Notes under the pieces: model-generated
What the model was told of the DNA's origin: nothing
What the model saw: only the letters and a program-made list of their open reading frames with translations
The model's database searches: none
Shown: positions 51,120-60,451 of the stretch, in pieces
Layout: every line of letters begins with the position of its first letter
Position numbering within the stretch: the stretch's first letter is position 1
Source of the DNA: Salegentibacter sp.
GTDB taxonomy: Bacteria > Bacteroidota > Bacteroidia > Flavobacteriales > Flavobacteriaceae
Direction: 5' to 3'
DNA: 64,000 bases
NCBI GenBank assembly: GCA_017795085.1
Contig: CP051246.1
Span: 310,001-374,000, forward strand
Translations under genes and position numbers: made by a program

Positions 51120-53831
51120 TTATTTTCTGAATTGTTTCGGAGAAACACCATACTTGTTTTTGAAAGTAGTAGAGAAGTATCCGGGAGAAGAGTAACCTAA
51201 TTGATAAGCAATTTCAGCAATATTAAGCTCAGAATCCTGTAAAAGGTTTTTGGCTTTCACCAAACGTTGGGTGTTGATATATTCGCTAATGCTAATTCCC
51301 AGAATGGCTTTTACTTTTCGATAGAGCTGGACTCTTGAAATATGAAGCTGCCCGGCAAGATCTTCAACCGAGAAATTAGGATTATTAAGGTTAGCCTCAA
51401 TATGTATATTAAGGTCTTTTAGGAAGTTTTGTTCTGAACTATCAAACTTTTCATCTTTAACTTCATCAATTTTATGGGTATAGTAATAGCGTAATTTTTC
51501 GCGGTTGTATAATAAGGAAATGATGGATTTCTCTAGAACTTCAAAGTTAAATGGTTTGGTAAGATAGATATCTGCGCCGGCCTGTAATGCCTTTATCCTT
51601 GAATCTTCATCGCTTAAGGCGGTAAGAATTAAGGTGGGTATATGGGATGTTCTCAGATCATTTTTTAAGTCTTTGCATATTTCAAAGCCACTTCTTTCCG
51701 GTAAATTAATATCGCAAATAATGATATCTGGAATGATATGAAAAGCTTCCTCAAGAACATTGGTGCCATCGGAAAGATGTACATAATAATTCTGTCCCAA
51801 TTTTTGCATTAATAATTGAGAGAGGTCGGGGTTATCTTCAATAATAAGAATATGCTCGGCCTTCTCATCCTTTGGAGCTGGTGGTTCAAAATTTTCGATT
51901 TCGGGTAATGGTTTTAAACCTTGATGTTCTTCTTTGGAACTTTCTGCAAATTCCGAAATATTAAATTCCTTTAAATGAGACTTTCCTTTCAGTAAAGACA
52001 CTTTAAATTCTGACCCCTGATGCGATCTTACACTAATATAACCCTTGTGCAGCTCTACAAACTGCCGAGTTATAAAAAGACCCAATCCGGAGCTGTTTTT
52101 GGTATTGTTCTGAGCCTGGGTAAAGGGATCAAAAATACGCTCGTATTCTTCTTTCGGAATTCCAAGCCCTGAATCTTTTACGGAAATCTCATATGTGTCA
52201 TTTGTTTCATTCAGGCTAATTCGGATGTTTCCATTACGGGGTGTGAACTTAAAGGCATTCGATAGAATATTAAAAAAGACTTTATCCATCATTTGCCGGT
52301 CTATATATACCGTAGTTTCCGTTAAGTTGGTCGTAAACTCCAGTTTTATCGATTTTCGAAGCGCTTCATTTTTGAAATCCTGATAGATAATTTCCAGAAA
52401 CTGTTTTAAATCGGTTTTGACAGGATTTGGAGTAAAAGAATTGTTCTCCAATCTTCTAAAATCAAGTAATTCATTAATTAGTCGCAATAAGCGCTTGGAA
52501 TTATTCACGATTAATTGAGTTTCATAATTATAGCCCTGTAAACTGCTCCTCTGGTTTTTTGCAATGCTTTCTATTGAGCTGGTAATAAGGGTTAACGGAG
52601 TTTTAAATTCGTGGGATAGCGCCGTAAAGAAATTAATTTTACTCTCGTTATTTTCTTCTAGCTGCCGCGCGAAATTCTCGATCTGATTATGTTGCTCAAT
52701 AATTTGTTGATTGTTTCGTTCTAAGCGGTGTTTACTTTTTTTAAGACGGTAGACCAGGTAGATGGTCCAAATCACTAAAATTAAAAGTACGCTTAACAAC
52801 CCCACCATAATTTTAATAAGATTAGTTTGGGAATTATAAGTAGTGATTTGTTGATTTATTATGTTTTGTTGAGCAGCAATATCGTTTTGCTGCTGATTGA
52901 TTTTATCAAACTGATTCTGCATAATTCCCACATTTACAGAATCAATTACTACCGTACGCAGAATATTGTTTTTATTAACGCTTTCACCTTCCAGCAAACG
53001 TTTAGAAAGTTTTATGGCCTCGGCACCACCGGTGGGATAAAGAATTGTCGCCGCCAAAATGCCTTCTTTTACAAGCTGAATTCCGCCATTAGGTCCAAAT
53101 AAACCATCTACCCCAATAATCTCGATTTGCTTATGAAGGTTTTTATCCCGGGTTACTTGCCAGGCACCTAATGCCATCCGGTCGTTGTGCGCAAAAATAA
53201 AATCGGGTGGATTGATGCTATCCAAAATACTGGAAAGTTCGTTGGTAATAGATTTTTTTTCCCAGTCTCCATTTATTTGATGAATAATGTCAACTTCTGA
53301 AACAGAATCGATAACACTTCTAAATCCATAAGTTCGTTCCTGAGCAGGGGACGAAGCTTGTTCCCCTGTAATTTCAATTACATCGGCTTTTTCCGTAATA
53401 TTAGAAATAATATATTTTGCAGCATGATTTCCAATTTCAAAATTGTCGGCTCCAAGATATGCGGTGTAATTACTACTCTGAATTTTCCGATCTATTACTA
53501 TTACCGGAATTCCGGTATCCATCGCTTTTTCAACGGCCGGGATTATTGGGACTGATTGTATAGGAGAAACCACCAAAACATCAACTCTTTCAGCAATAAA
53601 CTCTTCAATTTGTTTTATTTGCCGTTCCACATTGTTGTTAGCATCCTTAATTTCCAAATTAAACTCGGGATGCATAGAGGCTTCCACCTGCATAGATTTA
53701 TTCATATCTCTACGCCAATTATCAGTGGTCATGGCCTGGGCAAAACCAATAGTATATTGTTCATCCTGGGGAGGAGGACCACAGGAGAATAATAAACTTA
53801 CTAATCCGAATAGAAAAATTAGGTTTCGCAT
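51120..53831 (-). CDS. Hybrid two-component sensor/regulator with sugar-binding periplasmic domain
   Basis: 903 residues joining a whole signalling chain. A lipoprotein-like signal (LLFSC, Cys17) is followed by a LacI/RbsB-type periplasmic binding domain (YTIGFAQAMTTDNWRRDMNK ... VDVLVVSPIQSVPIIPAVEKA ... TAYLGADNFEIGNHAA, ~25-320). A coiled region and a membrane helix (LIKIMVGLLSVLLILVIWTIYL, ~340-365) follow. The kinase has His407 in FFTALSHEFKTPLT and the ATPase motifs NAFKFTPRNG and DSGLGIP...SSGLGLF. A receiver with Asp707 (IIICDINLPERSG) and a C-terminal AraC HTH (SVEDLAGQLHISRVQLYRKV ... AYQLGYSSPGYFSTTFKNKYG) complete it. The Bacteroides fructan-locus sensor BT1754 has this architecture and binds fructose. 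It should activate the adjacent operon. Confidence 0.95.
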   Translation of the reverse strand: MRNLIFLFGLVSLLFSCGPPPQDEQYTIGFAQAMTTDNWRRDMNKSMQVEASMHPEFNLEIKDANNNVERQIKQIEEFIAERVDVLVVSPIQSVPIIPAVEKAMDTGIPVIVIDRKIQSSNYTAYLGADNFEIGNHAAKYIISNITEKADVIEITGEQASSPAQERTYGFRSVIDSVSEVDIIHQINGDWEKKSITNELSSILDSINPPDFIFAHNDRMALGAWQVTRDKNLHKQIEIIGVDGLFGPNGGIQLVKEGILAATILYPTGGAEAIKLSKRLLEGESVNKNNILRTVVIDSVNVGIMQNQFDKINQQQNDIAAQQNIINQQITTYNSQTNLIKIMVGLLSVLLILVIWTIYLVYRLKKSKHRLERNNQQIIEQHNQIENFARQLEENNESKINFFTALSHEFKTPLTLITSSIESIAKNQRSSLQGYNYETQLIVNNSKRLLRLINELLDFRRLENNSFTPNPVKTDLKQFLEIIYQDFKNEALRKSIKLEFTTNLTETTVYIDRQMMDKVFFNILSNAFKFTPRNGNIRISLNETNDTYEISVKDSGLGIPKEEYERIFDPFTQAQNNTKNSSGLGLFITRQFVELHKGYISVRSHQGSEFKVSLLKGKSHLKEFNISEFAESSKEEHQGLKPLPEIENFEPPAPKDEKAEHILIIEDNPDLSQLLMQKLGQNYYVHLSDGTNVLEEAFHIIPDIIICDINLPERSGFEICKDLKNDLRTSHIPTLILTALSDEDSRIKALQAGADIYLTKPFNFEVLEKSIISLLYNREKLRYYYTHKIDEVKDEKFDSSEQNFLKDLNIHIEANLNNPNFSVEDLAGQLHISRVQLYRKVKAILGISISEYINTQRLVKAKNLLQDSELNIAEIAYQLGYSSPGYFSTTFKNKYGVSPKQFRK

Positions 53832-54323
53832 TTACTGGCTTGAGAGTTTAGGGGTAAAATAAATTAAGTACAAGAAATGAAAAAACCAGCTAAAAAACTA
53901 TTTGTCCTCGTGATTTTAATAGGTTGAGTTAAAAGCAGGAGATGCAAAAAATTAGTTTTTTTAAGATTTACGTAAGTAGTTTTTATGGCTTCTTACCAAA
54001 ATAACATGAAATATAAACGGCACTAATTGTCTTTGTTAATCAATATGTGGGAGAATGTGAAAACTGTGCCGAACTTCCCAAAGAGTTTATTACAATGTCG
54101 AGCAAAAGTAAATTAAATAAAGGTAGATGAGTCTTATACTCCAGGAAGTTAAGTCTATAACTTTCCGGTATGTATAGCTGTAGAGTGCCTTGATAGATCT
54201 TTTAAAAAGGAAAAAGCGACTTGGAATTCTATGGGAAATTACTATACCGAAATGAAGTGTTAATAGTAGATAACAATATCTTGTCCCCTAATAAAATGGT
54301 TTCACATCCTTCATAAAATTGTT
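53832..54323. other. Gene-free stretch between the sensor and the Gfo/Idh gene
   Basis: No credible gene, RNA or repeat was recognised in these 492 nt. Short open stretches (for example around 54055-54130) lack start context and family resemblance. It may include the promoter of the sensor gene on the minus strand. Confidence 0.45.
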
Positions 54324-55421
54324 TTACTTAAATTTTACTGTTTTTCCTGATTTAACCGATTCCTTTGCGGCTTCTAAAATTTCAACTACCAGGAGATTAT
54401 TTTCTAAAGAATACAGACCAAATTCAGGAACTTCTATTTGTCCACGAATTACTTTTGCTAAATAAGTGAAAGGATCGGTAATTACCCCGGTTTCCTTAGC
54501 AGAAACTTTCAGTTTTTCAATATCATTATTTTTCGATTGGATTTCCATTTCTACGTCATTTCCAGTAATTATGGTATTATTTTCAGCATAAACTTCCATA
54601 TCCTTTCGATTAAAGGGCCAATGCCAGGATGCCTGGATAATTGCTTGGGAATTTTCATAATTCACCAAAATAGTCGCATCATCTTCAACTTCGGAATAAA
54701 TTTTAGGTTTATAATTTCTCGAAACAGCGGTAACTGATTTTGGGCGTTGTCCTTTCATCAAACTGGTGGCAATATTAGCTCCGTAACAGCCAAAATCTAC
54801 CAAAGCACCGCCGCCGTTTAATTTAGGATCGGTAAGCCAATCCAAAAACTCTTCAGAAACGCCAATCTCCTTTGGCCCCTGGTGGCCGTGGTGAAAAACC
54901 ATTTTTGAGATTTTATTTAAATCGCCTTCTTCCTTCATCATCAGAGTTTTCTTAGTCGTAGGATACCAGGAAGTTTCATAATTGGTAAGCAGTTGTACTT
55001 TGTGTTTCCGGGCTAAGGATGCCATTTCCCTGGCATATTTTGTGTTAACGGCCAAAGGTTTTTCTACCATAATATGAATTCCTCGCGGTGCGGCAGCTTT
55101 TACGGTTTCCAGATGATGAAAAACAGATCCAAAAGCAGCCACGGCTTCAGGTTTTACTGCTTCAAGCATTTCATTTAAATCGGTATAAAAAATTTTATCG
55201 GTGAGATTATATTGTTCTCTAAATTTTTGCTGAAGCTCAATATTGGGTTCGTAAATTCCGACTAGTTGAACATCATTTTTATTTTCCCTGTTGAAAATCC
55301 AGTGGGAATGGCCGTGGGATAATCCTGAAATGGCAAGTTTTAATGGTTTTTCCTGTGCTTTTGTAGAATTGCCGAAAGTCATCAGTATTAAACAACAGAG
55401 AAATTGAAGAATATTTTTCAT
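54324..55421 (-). CDS. Exported Gfo/Idh/MocA-family oxidoreductase
   Basis: 365 residues. A signal peptide (MKNILQFLCCLILMTFGNSTKAQ) precedes a Rossmann domain (KLAISGLSHGHSHWIF, VQLVGIYEP, AVAAFGSVFHHLETVKAAAPRGIHIMVEKPLAV with the family EKP lysine) and the alpha/beta C-terminal domain (GGALVDFGCYGANIATSLM, with DxGxY-type active region). Family members use a tightly bound NAD(P) to oxidise or reduce sugars and related polyols. Exported versions are common in Bacteroidota. It lies beyond the fructan locus on the same strand but 492 nt upstream of the sensor, so a link with fructan use is weak. Confidence 0.88.
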   Translation of the reverse strand: MKNILQFLCCLILMTFGNSTKAQEKPLKLAISGLSHGHSHWIFNRENKNDVQLVGIYEPNIELQQKFREQYNLTDKIFYTDLNEMLEAVKPEAVAAFGSVFHHLETVKAAAPRGIHIMVEKPLAVNTKYAREMASLARKHKVQLLTNYETSWYPTTKKTLMMKEEGDLNKISKMVFHHGHQGPKEIGVSEEFLDWLTDPKLNGGGALVDFGCYGANIATSLMKGQRPKSVTAVSRNYKPKIYSEVEDDATILVNYENSQAIIQASWHWPFNRKDMEVYAENNTIITGNDVEMEIQSKNNDIEKLKVSAKETGVITDPFTYLAKVIRGQIEVPEFGLYSLENNLLVVEILEAAKESVKSGKTVKFK

Positions 55422-55503
55422 TTGAAGAATTTTTAATCGTCTTTTTCAATATTAATCATATTCCTGAAAAACTTTATCTTGTAATTAATTTAATTTTAGA
55501 TTG

Positions 55504-55857
55504 ATGCTAATAAAGATTAAACGCATTTATGAGGAAAATGAGAAATCAAAAAACTACCGGTTTCTTATAGACCGGCTGTGGCCAAGAGGAATTTCTAAAG
55601 AAAATGCAAATTTAGATAATTGGTTAAAGGATTGGGCACCCAGTAATGAGCTTAGAAAATGGTTTGACCATGAAGCTGAAAAATGGAATGATTTTAAAAA
55701 GAAATACCACAAGGAATTAGACGAAAAAGAAGAAGAAATTAAAAATTACTTGGAGAATTTAGACAAACGAAAATCTATTTTGTTATTATATGCTTCAAAA
55801 AATAAGGAATATAATCACGCTAAAATTTTGAAAGAATATATAGAAAATCTGATTTGA
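55504..55857 (+). CDS. DUF488-family protein
   Basis: 117 residues from the ATG at 55504; a TTG one codon earlier is a less likely start. It has the DUF488/YeaO pattern: IKRIYEENEKSKNYRFLIDR, LWPRGISKENANLDNWLKDWAPSNELRKWFDHE and a C-terminal SILLLYASKNKEYNHAKIL. The function of the family is unknown. The sequence is unusually rich in Lys, Glu and Asn, even for this genome. It is convergent with ypdA (1 nt between stops) and divergent from the Gfo/Idh gene. Confidence 0.85.
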   Translation: MLIKIKRIYEENEKSKNYRFLIDRLWPRGISKENANLDNWLKDWAPSNELRKWFDHEAEKWNDFKKKYHKELDEKEEEIKNYLENLDKRKSILLLYASKNKEYNHAKILKEYIENLI

Positions 55858-55858
55858 T

Positions 55859-56839
55859 CTATCCCTTAAAAACAATATTTTCCATAATCATACTGGCGTG
55901 AACACGGGAATTTTCTATAAACCATTTGTGTGTTTCTGTTCCACCGCAAATTACTCCTGCCAGATAGATTCCCTTTATGTTGGTTTCCATAGTTTGCGGG
56001 TTATAGGTGGGTATTTTCTTATCATCATCAGAAAGCGTGATTCCCATATTTTTTAAAAACTGGTAATTTGGGCGGTAACCGGTAAGTAGCAAAACAAAGT
56101 CATTTAGGAGGGTTTGCTGCCCGTCGGGATTTTCTACAATAACTTCATTCTCTTTAATTTCTTTAATTTTCGAATTAAAAAGAGCTTTTATACTTCCTTC
56201 TTTAATACGGTTTATCATATCGGGACGCACCCAGTATTTTACACGTGGTCCAATATCGTCGCCACGAACGATCATGGTAACTTCGCCACCTTTTCGGTAA
56301 ATTTCAAGAGCAGCATCTACTGCGGAATTGCTGGCGCCAACCACAATGGTTTTTTGCGTGGCATAATAATGTGGGTCTTCGTAATAGTGTTTTACTTTTG
56401 GTAAATCTTCCCCGGGAACATTTATATAATTTGGGATATCGTAAAAACCAGTGGCCACCACTACCTTTTTCGTGTGGTAAGTGTTTTTGGTGGTAATAAT
56501 TTGATGTTGATTATTTCTGAGGTTTTCAACTTTTTCAACCTTCTCAAAGAGATTGATATTAAGTCGGTTGGAGGTAGCTATGCGCCGATAATATTCCAGT
56601 GCTTCGGCTTTAACCGGTTTAGGATTATTACTTACAAAAGGGATCCCATCCAGTTCGAGTTTCTCTGAAGTTGAAAAAAAAGTCATCTTACTGGGGTAGT
56701 GGTAGAGTGAGTTTACCAAACAGCCTTTTTCCAGAATAAGGTAAGAAAGTTTATGTTTTTCGGCTTCCAACCCACAAGCTATACCAATAGGGCCACCACC
56801 AATGATTACTACGTCGTAGGTGTTATTTTGAGTTTGCAA
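55859..56839 (-). CDS. ypdA: YpdA-family FAD/NAD(P) thiol-disulfide reductase
   Basis: 326 residues, a two-dinucleotide-binding flavoprotein. The FAD motif VVIIGGGPIGIACGLEAEK is at the N-terminus, the NAD(P) motif TIVVGASNSAVDAALEIYRKGG in the middle, and LLLTGYRPNYQFLKNMGI plus TNIKGIYLAGVICGG near the end. It lacks a CxxC of thioredoxin reductase. In bacillithiol-making bacteria YpdA reduces bacillithiol disulfide, and many Bacteroidota make bacillithiol. Its start overlaps the end of rpe by 17 nt, so the two are co-transcribed. Confidence 0.88.
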   Translation of the reverse strand: MQTQNNTYDVVIIGGGPIGIACGLEAEKHKLSYLILEKGCLVNSLYHYPSKMTFFSTSEKLELDGIPFVSNNPKPVKAEALEYYRRIATSNRLNINLFEKVEKVENLRNNQHQIITTKNTYHTKKVVVATGFYDIPNYINVPGEDLPKVKHYYEDPHYYATQKTIVVGASNSAVDAALEIYRKGGEVTMIVRGDDIGPRVKYWVRPDMINRIKEGSIKALFNSKIKEIKENEVIVENPDGQQTLLNDFVLLLTGYRPNYQFLKNMGITLSDDDKKIPTYNPQTMETNIKGIYLAGVICGGTETHKWFIENSRVHASMIMENIVFKG

Positions 56840-57488
56840 TTTTCTTTAAATTTTTTATGGTTTCCAATGAGTCTTTGGCTTTAAACACAAAGCTCCCGGC
56901 CACTAACACATCAGCGCCAGCTTTAACCAGTTTCTTAGCATTTTCATCGGTAACACCGCCGTCAATTTCAATAAGGGTTGGGGCATTATGCGTTACTATA
57001 ATTTCCTTTAAACGTTGAATTTTATTATAGGTGTTTTCTATAAAACTCTGCCCGCCAAAGCCAGGGTTTACGCTCATTACAATCACTAAGTCGATATCTT
57101 TGATCACGTCTTTCAATAAATCTACAGAAGTATGCGGATTTATTGCCACGCCTGCTTTCATGCCTTCCGATTTAATACTCTGTAGTGTTTTGTGAAGATG
57201 TGTACAGGCTTCAAAATGTACCGTTAAGTTATCAGCTCCTAAATTTGCAAATTCCTTGATATACCGATCCGGATCGGTAATCATTAAATGCACGTCCAGG
57301 GTTTTTTGAGCATGTTTGTTTATGGCTTGTAAGACCGGCATTCCAAAGGAAATATTGGGAACAAAAACGCCATCCATAATATCAATATGAAACCAGTCAG
57401 CCTCACTTTTATTTACCATTTCAATATCACGTTGTAAATTGGCAAAATCGGAAGCCAGGAGGGAGGGAGCAATAAGTTTTGAGTTCAT
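56823..57488 (-). CDS. rpe: Ribulose-phosphate 3-epimerase
   Basis: 221 residues, TIM barrel. Diagnostic segments are LIAPSLLASDFANL, WFHIDIMDGVFVPNISFG (metal ligands His and Asp), LDVHLMITDPDRYI, VIVMSVNPGFGGQSFI and LIEIDGGVTDENAKKL (catalytic Asp), ending GADVLVAGSFVFK. It interconverts ribulose-5-phosphate and xylulose-5-phosphate in the pentose phosphate pathway. Length and motifs are standard. It overlaps the ypdA gene by 17 nt. Confidence 0.97.
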   Translation of the reverse strand: MNSKLIAPSLLASDFANLQRDIEMVNKSEADWFHIDIMDGVFVPNISFGMPVLQAINKHAQKTLDVHLMITDPDRYIKEFANLGADNLTVHFEACTHLHKTLQSIKSEGMKAGVAINPHTSVDLLKDVIKDIDLVIVMSVNPGFGGQSFIENTYNKIQRLKEIIVTHNAPTLIEIDGGVTDENAKKLVKAGADVLVAGSFVFKAKDSLETIKNLKKIANSK

Positions 57489-57557
57489 TTTGAAAGTTTA
57501 TGATACAATAGTACAAAAATAAAAGAATTCACCGGTAAGAAGAATAGCTGCTTAGAT

Positions 57558-58991
57558 TTATTCCGTTAAATCCTGAAAATGATCTTTGAGTACTTTTTGA
57601 GCGGCATGAAAACCACACATACCGTGTACACCACCGCCGGGTGGAGTAGAAGAGGAGCAAATATAAATTTGTTTATTTGATGTAGCGTATGGCGAAAAAC
57701 TAATAATTGGTCGTGTAAATAGTTGAGTGATATCTGGCTTACCTCCATTAATGTCCCCGCCAACCAAATTAGGGTTAAAACTTTCCAGTTTTCGGGTATT
57801 TAGTGTACTTCTTTTTAATACAATATCTTTAAAACCAGGGGCAACACGTTCTATTTGGTTTTCAATAATAGCAGTGCAATCTGCGGTACTTCCGTGAGGT
57901 ACGTGGCAGTAGGCCCAGGCGGTATATTTGTCTTTGGGAGCACGGGAATTGTCGAAATTGCTATGTTGTGCCAATAAAACGTAGGGCTTATCACTTAGTT
58001 TACCTTTATGAATTTTTGCTTCGGAAATTTCCAATTCCTCCGGGGAAAACCCAAGATGAACTGTTCCCGCTTTTCGGCATTTGTCATTGATAAATGGTAT
58101 GGCCCCTGATAGTGCCCAGTCAATTTTAAAAACTCCGGCACCATAATTATAATTTGAAAGCTGCTTTCTGTATTTAGCTGAAAAATCAGTTCCTTCTATT
58201 TTGAGTAACTGCCGGGGAGTGAGGTCGAATAAATAAGCTTTGGCTGTCGGCAAAGTATTTAGGTTAGAAACTTTTTTGTTTAGTTCCAACACACCGCCGA
58301 TAGATTGATAATATTTCAGTAATGCTTTTATAAAATTTTCAGCACCCCCTTTTGGGAACGGCCAGTTATATTGATGTGCCAGGCTTGCTAAAACCAATCC
58401 GAAGGAAGCTGAAGCTAAATTGGTTAAAGGAAGTGAAGAATGTGCTGCTGCCCCGTAAAAAAAACTTTTGGTTTTTTCCTCTTTAAAATATCTATTGACT
58501 AAATTTCGTGCTGGAGGCAAAGCTTTTACTCCGAATTTCAGTAAATTAACTGTGGAATCCGGCCAGCTTAACGGACCTAAAATATTGTTTTCAATCTTTT
58601 TCCAATTTTGGATTATAGGTTTAAAAAGTCGGAGGTAGGAATCTTTATCCGCCTCTAATTGTCCGGCGGTTTTATGAATATCTTTATAACAGGCGATTGC
58701 GCTACCATCAGGAAAAGGATGAGCATAAGGGATTTCAGGAAAAACCCATTCCAGGCCAAATTGTTCTAATGGAAGATTCCTGAAAAATGGAGATGCGATG
58801 CCCATTGGCATAATAGCCGCACCCACATCGTGCTGAAACCCCGGTAATGTTAATTCTTCGGTTTTCACCGCCCCACCGGGTTCATTGGCCTGTTCAATTA
58901 TTAAAGTTTTAAGCCCTTTTTGCTGAAGTTGGATAGCCGCAGCAATTCCATTAGGGCCACTGCCGGTAATTATCACATCGTAATTGCTCAT
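57558..58991 (-). CDS. Phytoene-desaturase-like FAD oxidoreductase
   Basis: 477 residues. The N-terminal FAD-binding motif is DVIITGSGPNGIAAAIQLQQ, with the following EQANEPGGAVKTEELTLPGF as in carotenoid desaturase-type amine oxidoreductases. The C-terminus has the matching FAD segment IYICSSSTPPGGGVHGMCGFHAA. It resembles the PYROXD2/CrtI-like group found in many bacteria whose substrate is unknown; it is not in a carotenoid gene cluster, so a carotenoid role should not be assumed. It is transcribed alone on the minus strand between rpe and rpoD. Confidence 0.88.
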   Translation of the reverse strand: MSNYDVIITGSGPNGIAAAIQLQQKGLKTLIIEQANEPGGAVKTEELTLPGFQHDVGAAIMPMGIASPFFRNLPLEQFGLEWVFPEIPYAHPFPDGSAIACYKDIHKTAGQLEADKDSYLRLFKPIIQNWKKIENNILGPLSWPDSTVNLLKFGVKALPPARNLVNRYFKEEKTKSFFYGAAAHSSLPLTNLASASFGLVLASLAHQYNWPFPKGGAENFIKALLKYYQSIGGVLELNKKVSNLNTLPTAKAYLFDLTPRQLLKIEGTDFSAKYRKQLSNYNYGAGVFKIDWALSGAIPFINDKCRKAGTVHLGFSPEELEISEAKIHKGKLSDKPYVLLAQHSNFDNSRAPKDKYTAWAYCHVPHGSTADCTAIIENQIERVAPGFKDIVLKRSTLNTRKLESFNPNLVGGDINGGKPDITQLFTRPIISFSPYATSNKQIYICSSSTPPGGGVHGMCGFHAAQKVLKDHFQDLTE

Positions 58992-59089
58992 TTGGGTTGG
59001 GAATCTTATGAGATTAGAAATTACACAGAATTTTTAGGAATTACGAAGGCCTGCAAAGGATTAACAAAATATTATTCTGAATAATCCAT

Positions 59090-59120
59090 GAAAAAACCCC
59101 GGGTCATCACGCCGGGGTCA
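59090..59120 (-). terminator. Rho-independent terminator of rpoD
   Basis: The stem ACCCCGG/CCGGGGT with a 9-nt loop is followed on the minus strand by a T6 run. Confidence 0.88.
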
Positions 59121-59196
59121 TTCATCAATCAAAAAACGAACAGTTATGTTACTAACCGGTAATCAGCCGATATTAACTGTTGTCATCTTCAATATG

Positions 59197-60060
59197 TTAT
59201 CCAAGGTAAGTTTTTAAAATCTTACTTCTGGAAGTATGTTTTAATCTTCTAATGGCTTTTTCTTTAATTTGCCTAACTCTTTCTCTCGTAAGATCAAAAG
59301 TCTCGCCAATTTCCTCTAAAGTCATTGGATGTTGGTCTCCCAGGCCAAAATAAAGTCGAATAACATCGGCTTCACGTGGAGTTAAAGTTTCCAAAGCCCG
59401 TTCAATTTCGGTACGTAAAGACTCGTGTAAAAGTTCTTTATCGGGATTTGGGGATTCCCCGGAACGCAATACATCGTACAGGTTAGAATCTTCACCTTCC
59501 ACCAAAGGCGCATCCATCGATACATGACGCCCGGAATTCTTCATAGATTCCTTAACATCATTAATGGTCATGTCAAGCTCTTTGGCAATTTCTTCAGCAC
59601 TTGGCGGGCGCTCGTGTGATTGCTCTAAGAAAGCGAATGTTTTGTTTATTTTGTTGATAGATCCAATCTTGTTAAGCGGAAGCCTAACAATTCGAGATTG
59701 CTCTGCCAGGGCCTGCAAAATAGACTGGCGAATCCACCAAACGGCGTAGGAAATAAACTTAAAACCACGGGTTTCATCAAAACGTTTTGCGGCTTTAATG
59801 AGTCCTAAATTACCTTCATTAATAAGATCAGGTAGGGTTAACCCTTGATTTTGATATTGTTTTGCCACCGATACCACAAAACGTAAATTTGCTTTGGTAA
59901 GTTTTTCCAAAGCGCGGTTATCACCCGCTTTAATTCGTTGTGCCAATTCTACCTCTTCATCGGCAGTAATTAGGTCAACTTTTCCAATTTCTTGCAAATA
60001 CTTATCCAGCGAAGCAGTTTCACGGTTTGTTACCTGCTTCGTAATCTTCAGTTGTCTCAT
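59197..60060 (-). CDS. rpoD: Primary RNA polymerase sigma factor RpoD/SigA
   Basis: 287 residues, the short form typical of Bacteroidota without region 1.1 or the large non-conserved insert. Region 1.2 is [26 protein letters not shown]. Region 2 includes the core-binding [33 protein letters not shown] and the -10-reading [20 protein letters not shown]. Region 3 is [15 protein letters not shown]. Region 4 is [17 protein letters not shown] and the [31 protein letters not shown]. It recognises the TAnnTTTG-type promoters seen in this window. It is monocistronic with a clear terminator. Confidence 0.96.
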   Translation of the reverse strand: MRQLKITKQVTNRETASLDKYLQEIGKVDLITADEEVELAQRIKAGDNRALEKLTKANLRFVVSVAKQYQNQGLTLPDLINEGNLGLIKAAKRFDETRGFKFISYAVWWIRQSILQALAEQSRIVRLPLNKIGSINKINKTFAFLEQSHERPPSAEEIAKELDMTINDVKESMKNSGRHVSMDAPLVEGEDSNLYDVLRSGESPNPDKELLHESLRTEIERALETLTPREADVIRLYFGLGDQHPMTLEEIGETFDLTRERVRQIKEKAIRRLKHTSRSKILKTYLG

Positions 60061-60451
60061 CTATCGTCTCCTTGGATTTTTAATTGTGAATAGCTCTTGT
60101 ACATAGTTATACGTAAGAACTAGTCGGAATGTTACAAAAAACCTTAATTATTTTTTTGGGGGGTCTCCGGCTTTGGCTTTTCGTTTTAAGTCCTCGCTCC
60201 CGCTGGTCGCTGTGAGCTTTTTACTGCAATCCTAGCGAAAAAATATTAGAAATAAATATTATTAAGGGTTTATCAAATACCTTATTTTATGGTCATCCTG
60301 AATTTATTTCAGGATCTAAGATGTTATAAATTAATTCATGTTAGAAGCTGAAACCAGTTCAGCTTGACGGTTAAATATTTTCAAAAAAAGACATAAAAAA
60401 TCCCCGAAAAATTACTTCCCGGGGATTCTAATTTATAAAATTTAAGACGTA
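60061..60451. repeat. Gene-free stretch with family A repeat and other repeat-like text
   Basis: At 60291-60370 lies a second two-armed family A repeat: GTCATCCTGAATTTATTTCA at the left and a right end reading CTGAAACCAGTTCAGCTTGA. At about 60165-60240 there is CTCGCTCCCGCTGGTCGCTG followed by TACTGCAATCCTAGCG, a text I recognise from Flavobacteriaceae intergenic repeats. The pnp terminator follows. No gene is seen. Confidence 0.55.
60394..60427 (-). terminator. Rho-independent terminator of pnp
   Basis: The stem AATCCCCG/CGGGGATT has a T-run on the minus strand, 24 nt beyond the pnp stop. Confidence 0.88.

Noticed and set aside
54055..54130. Short open stretch with CENCAELPKEF-like translation
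   Set aside because: No start context, no family match, and stops close by; treated as non-coding.
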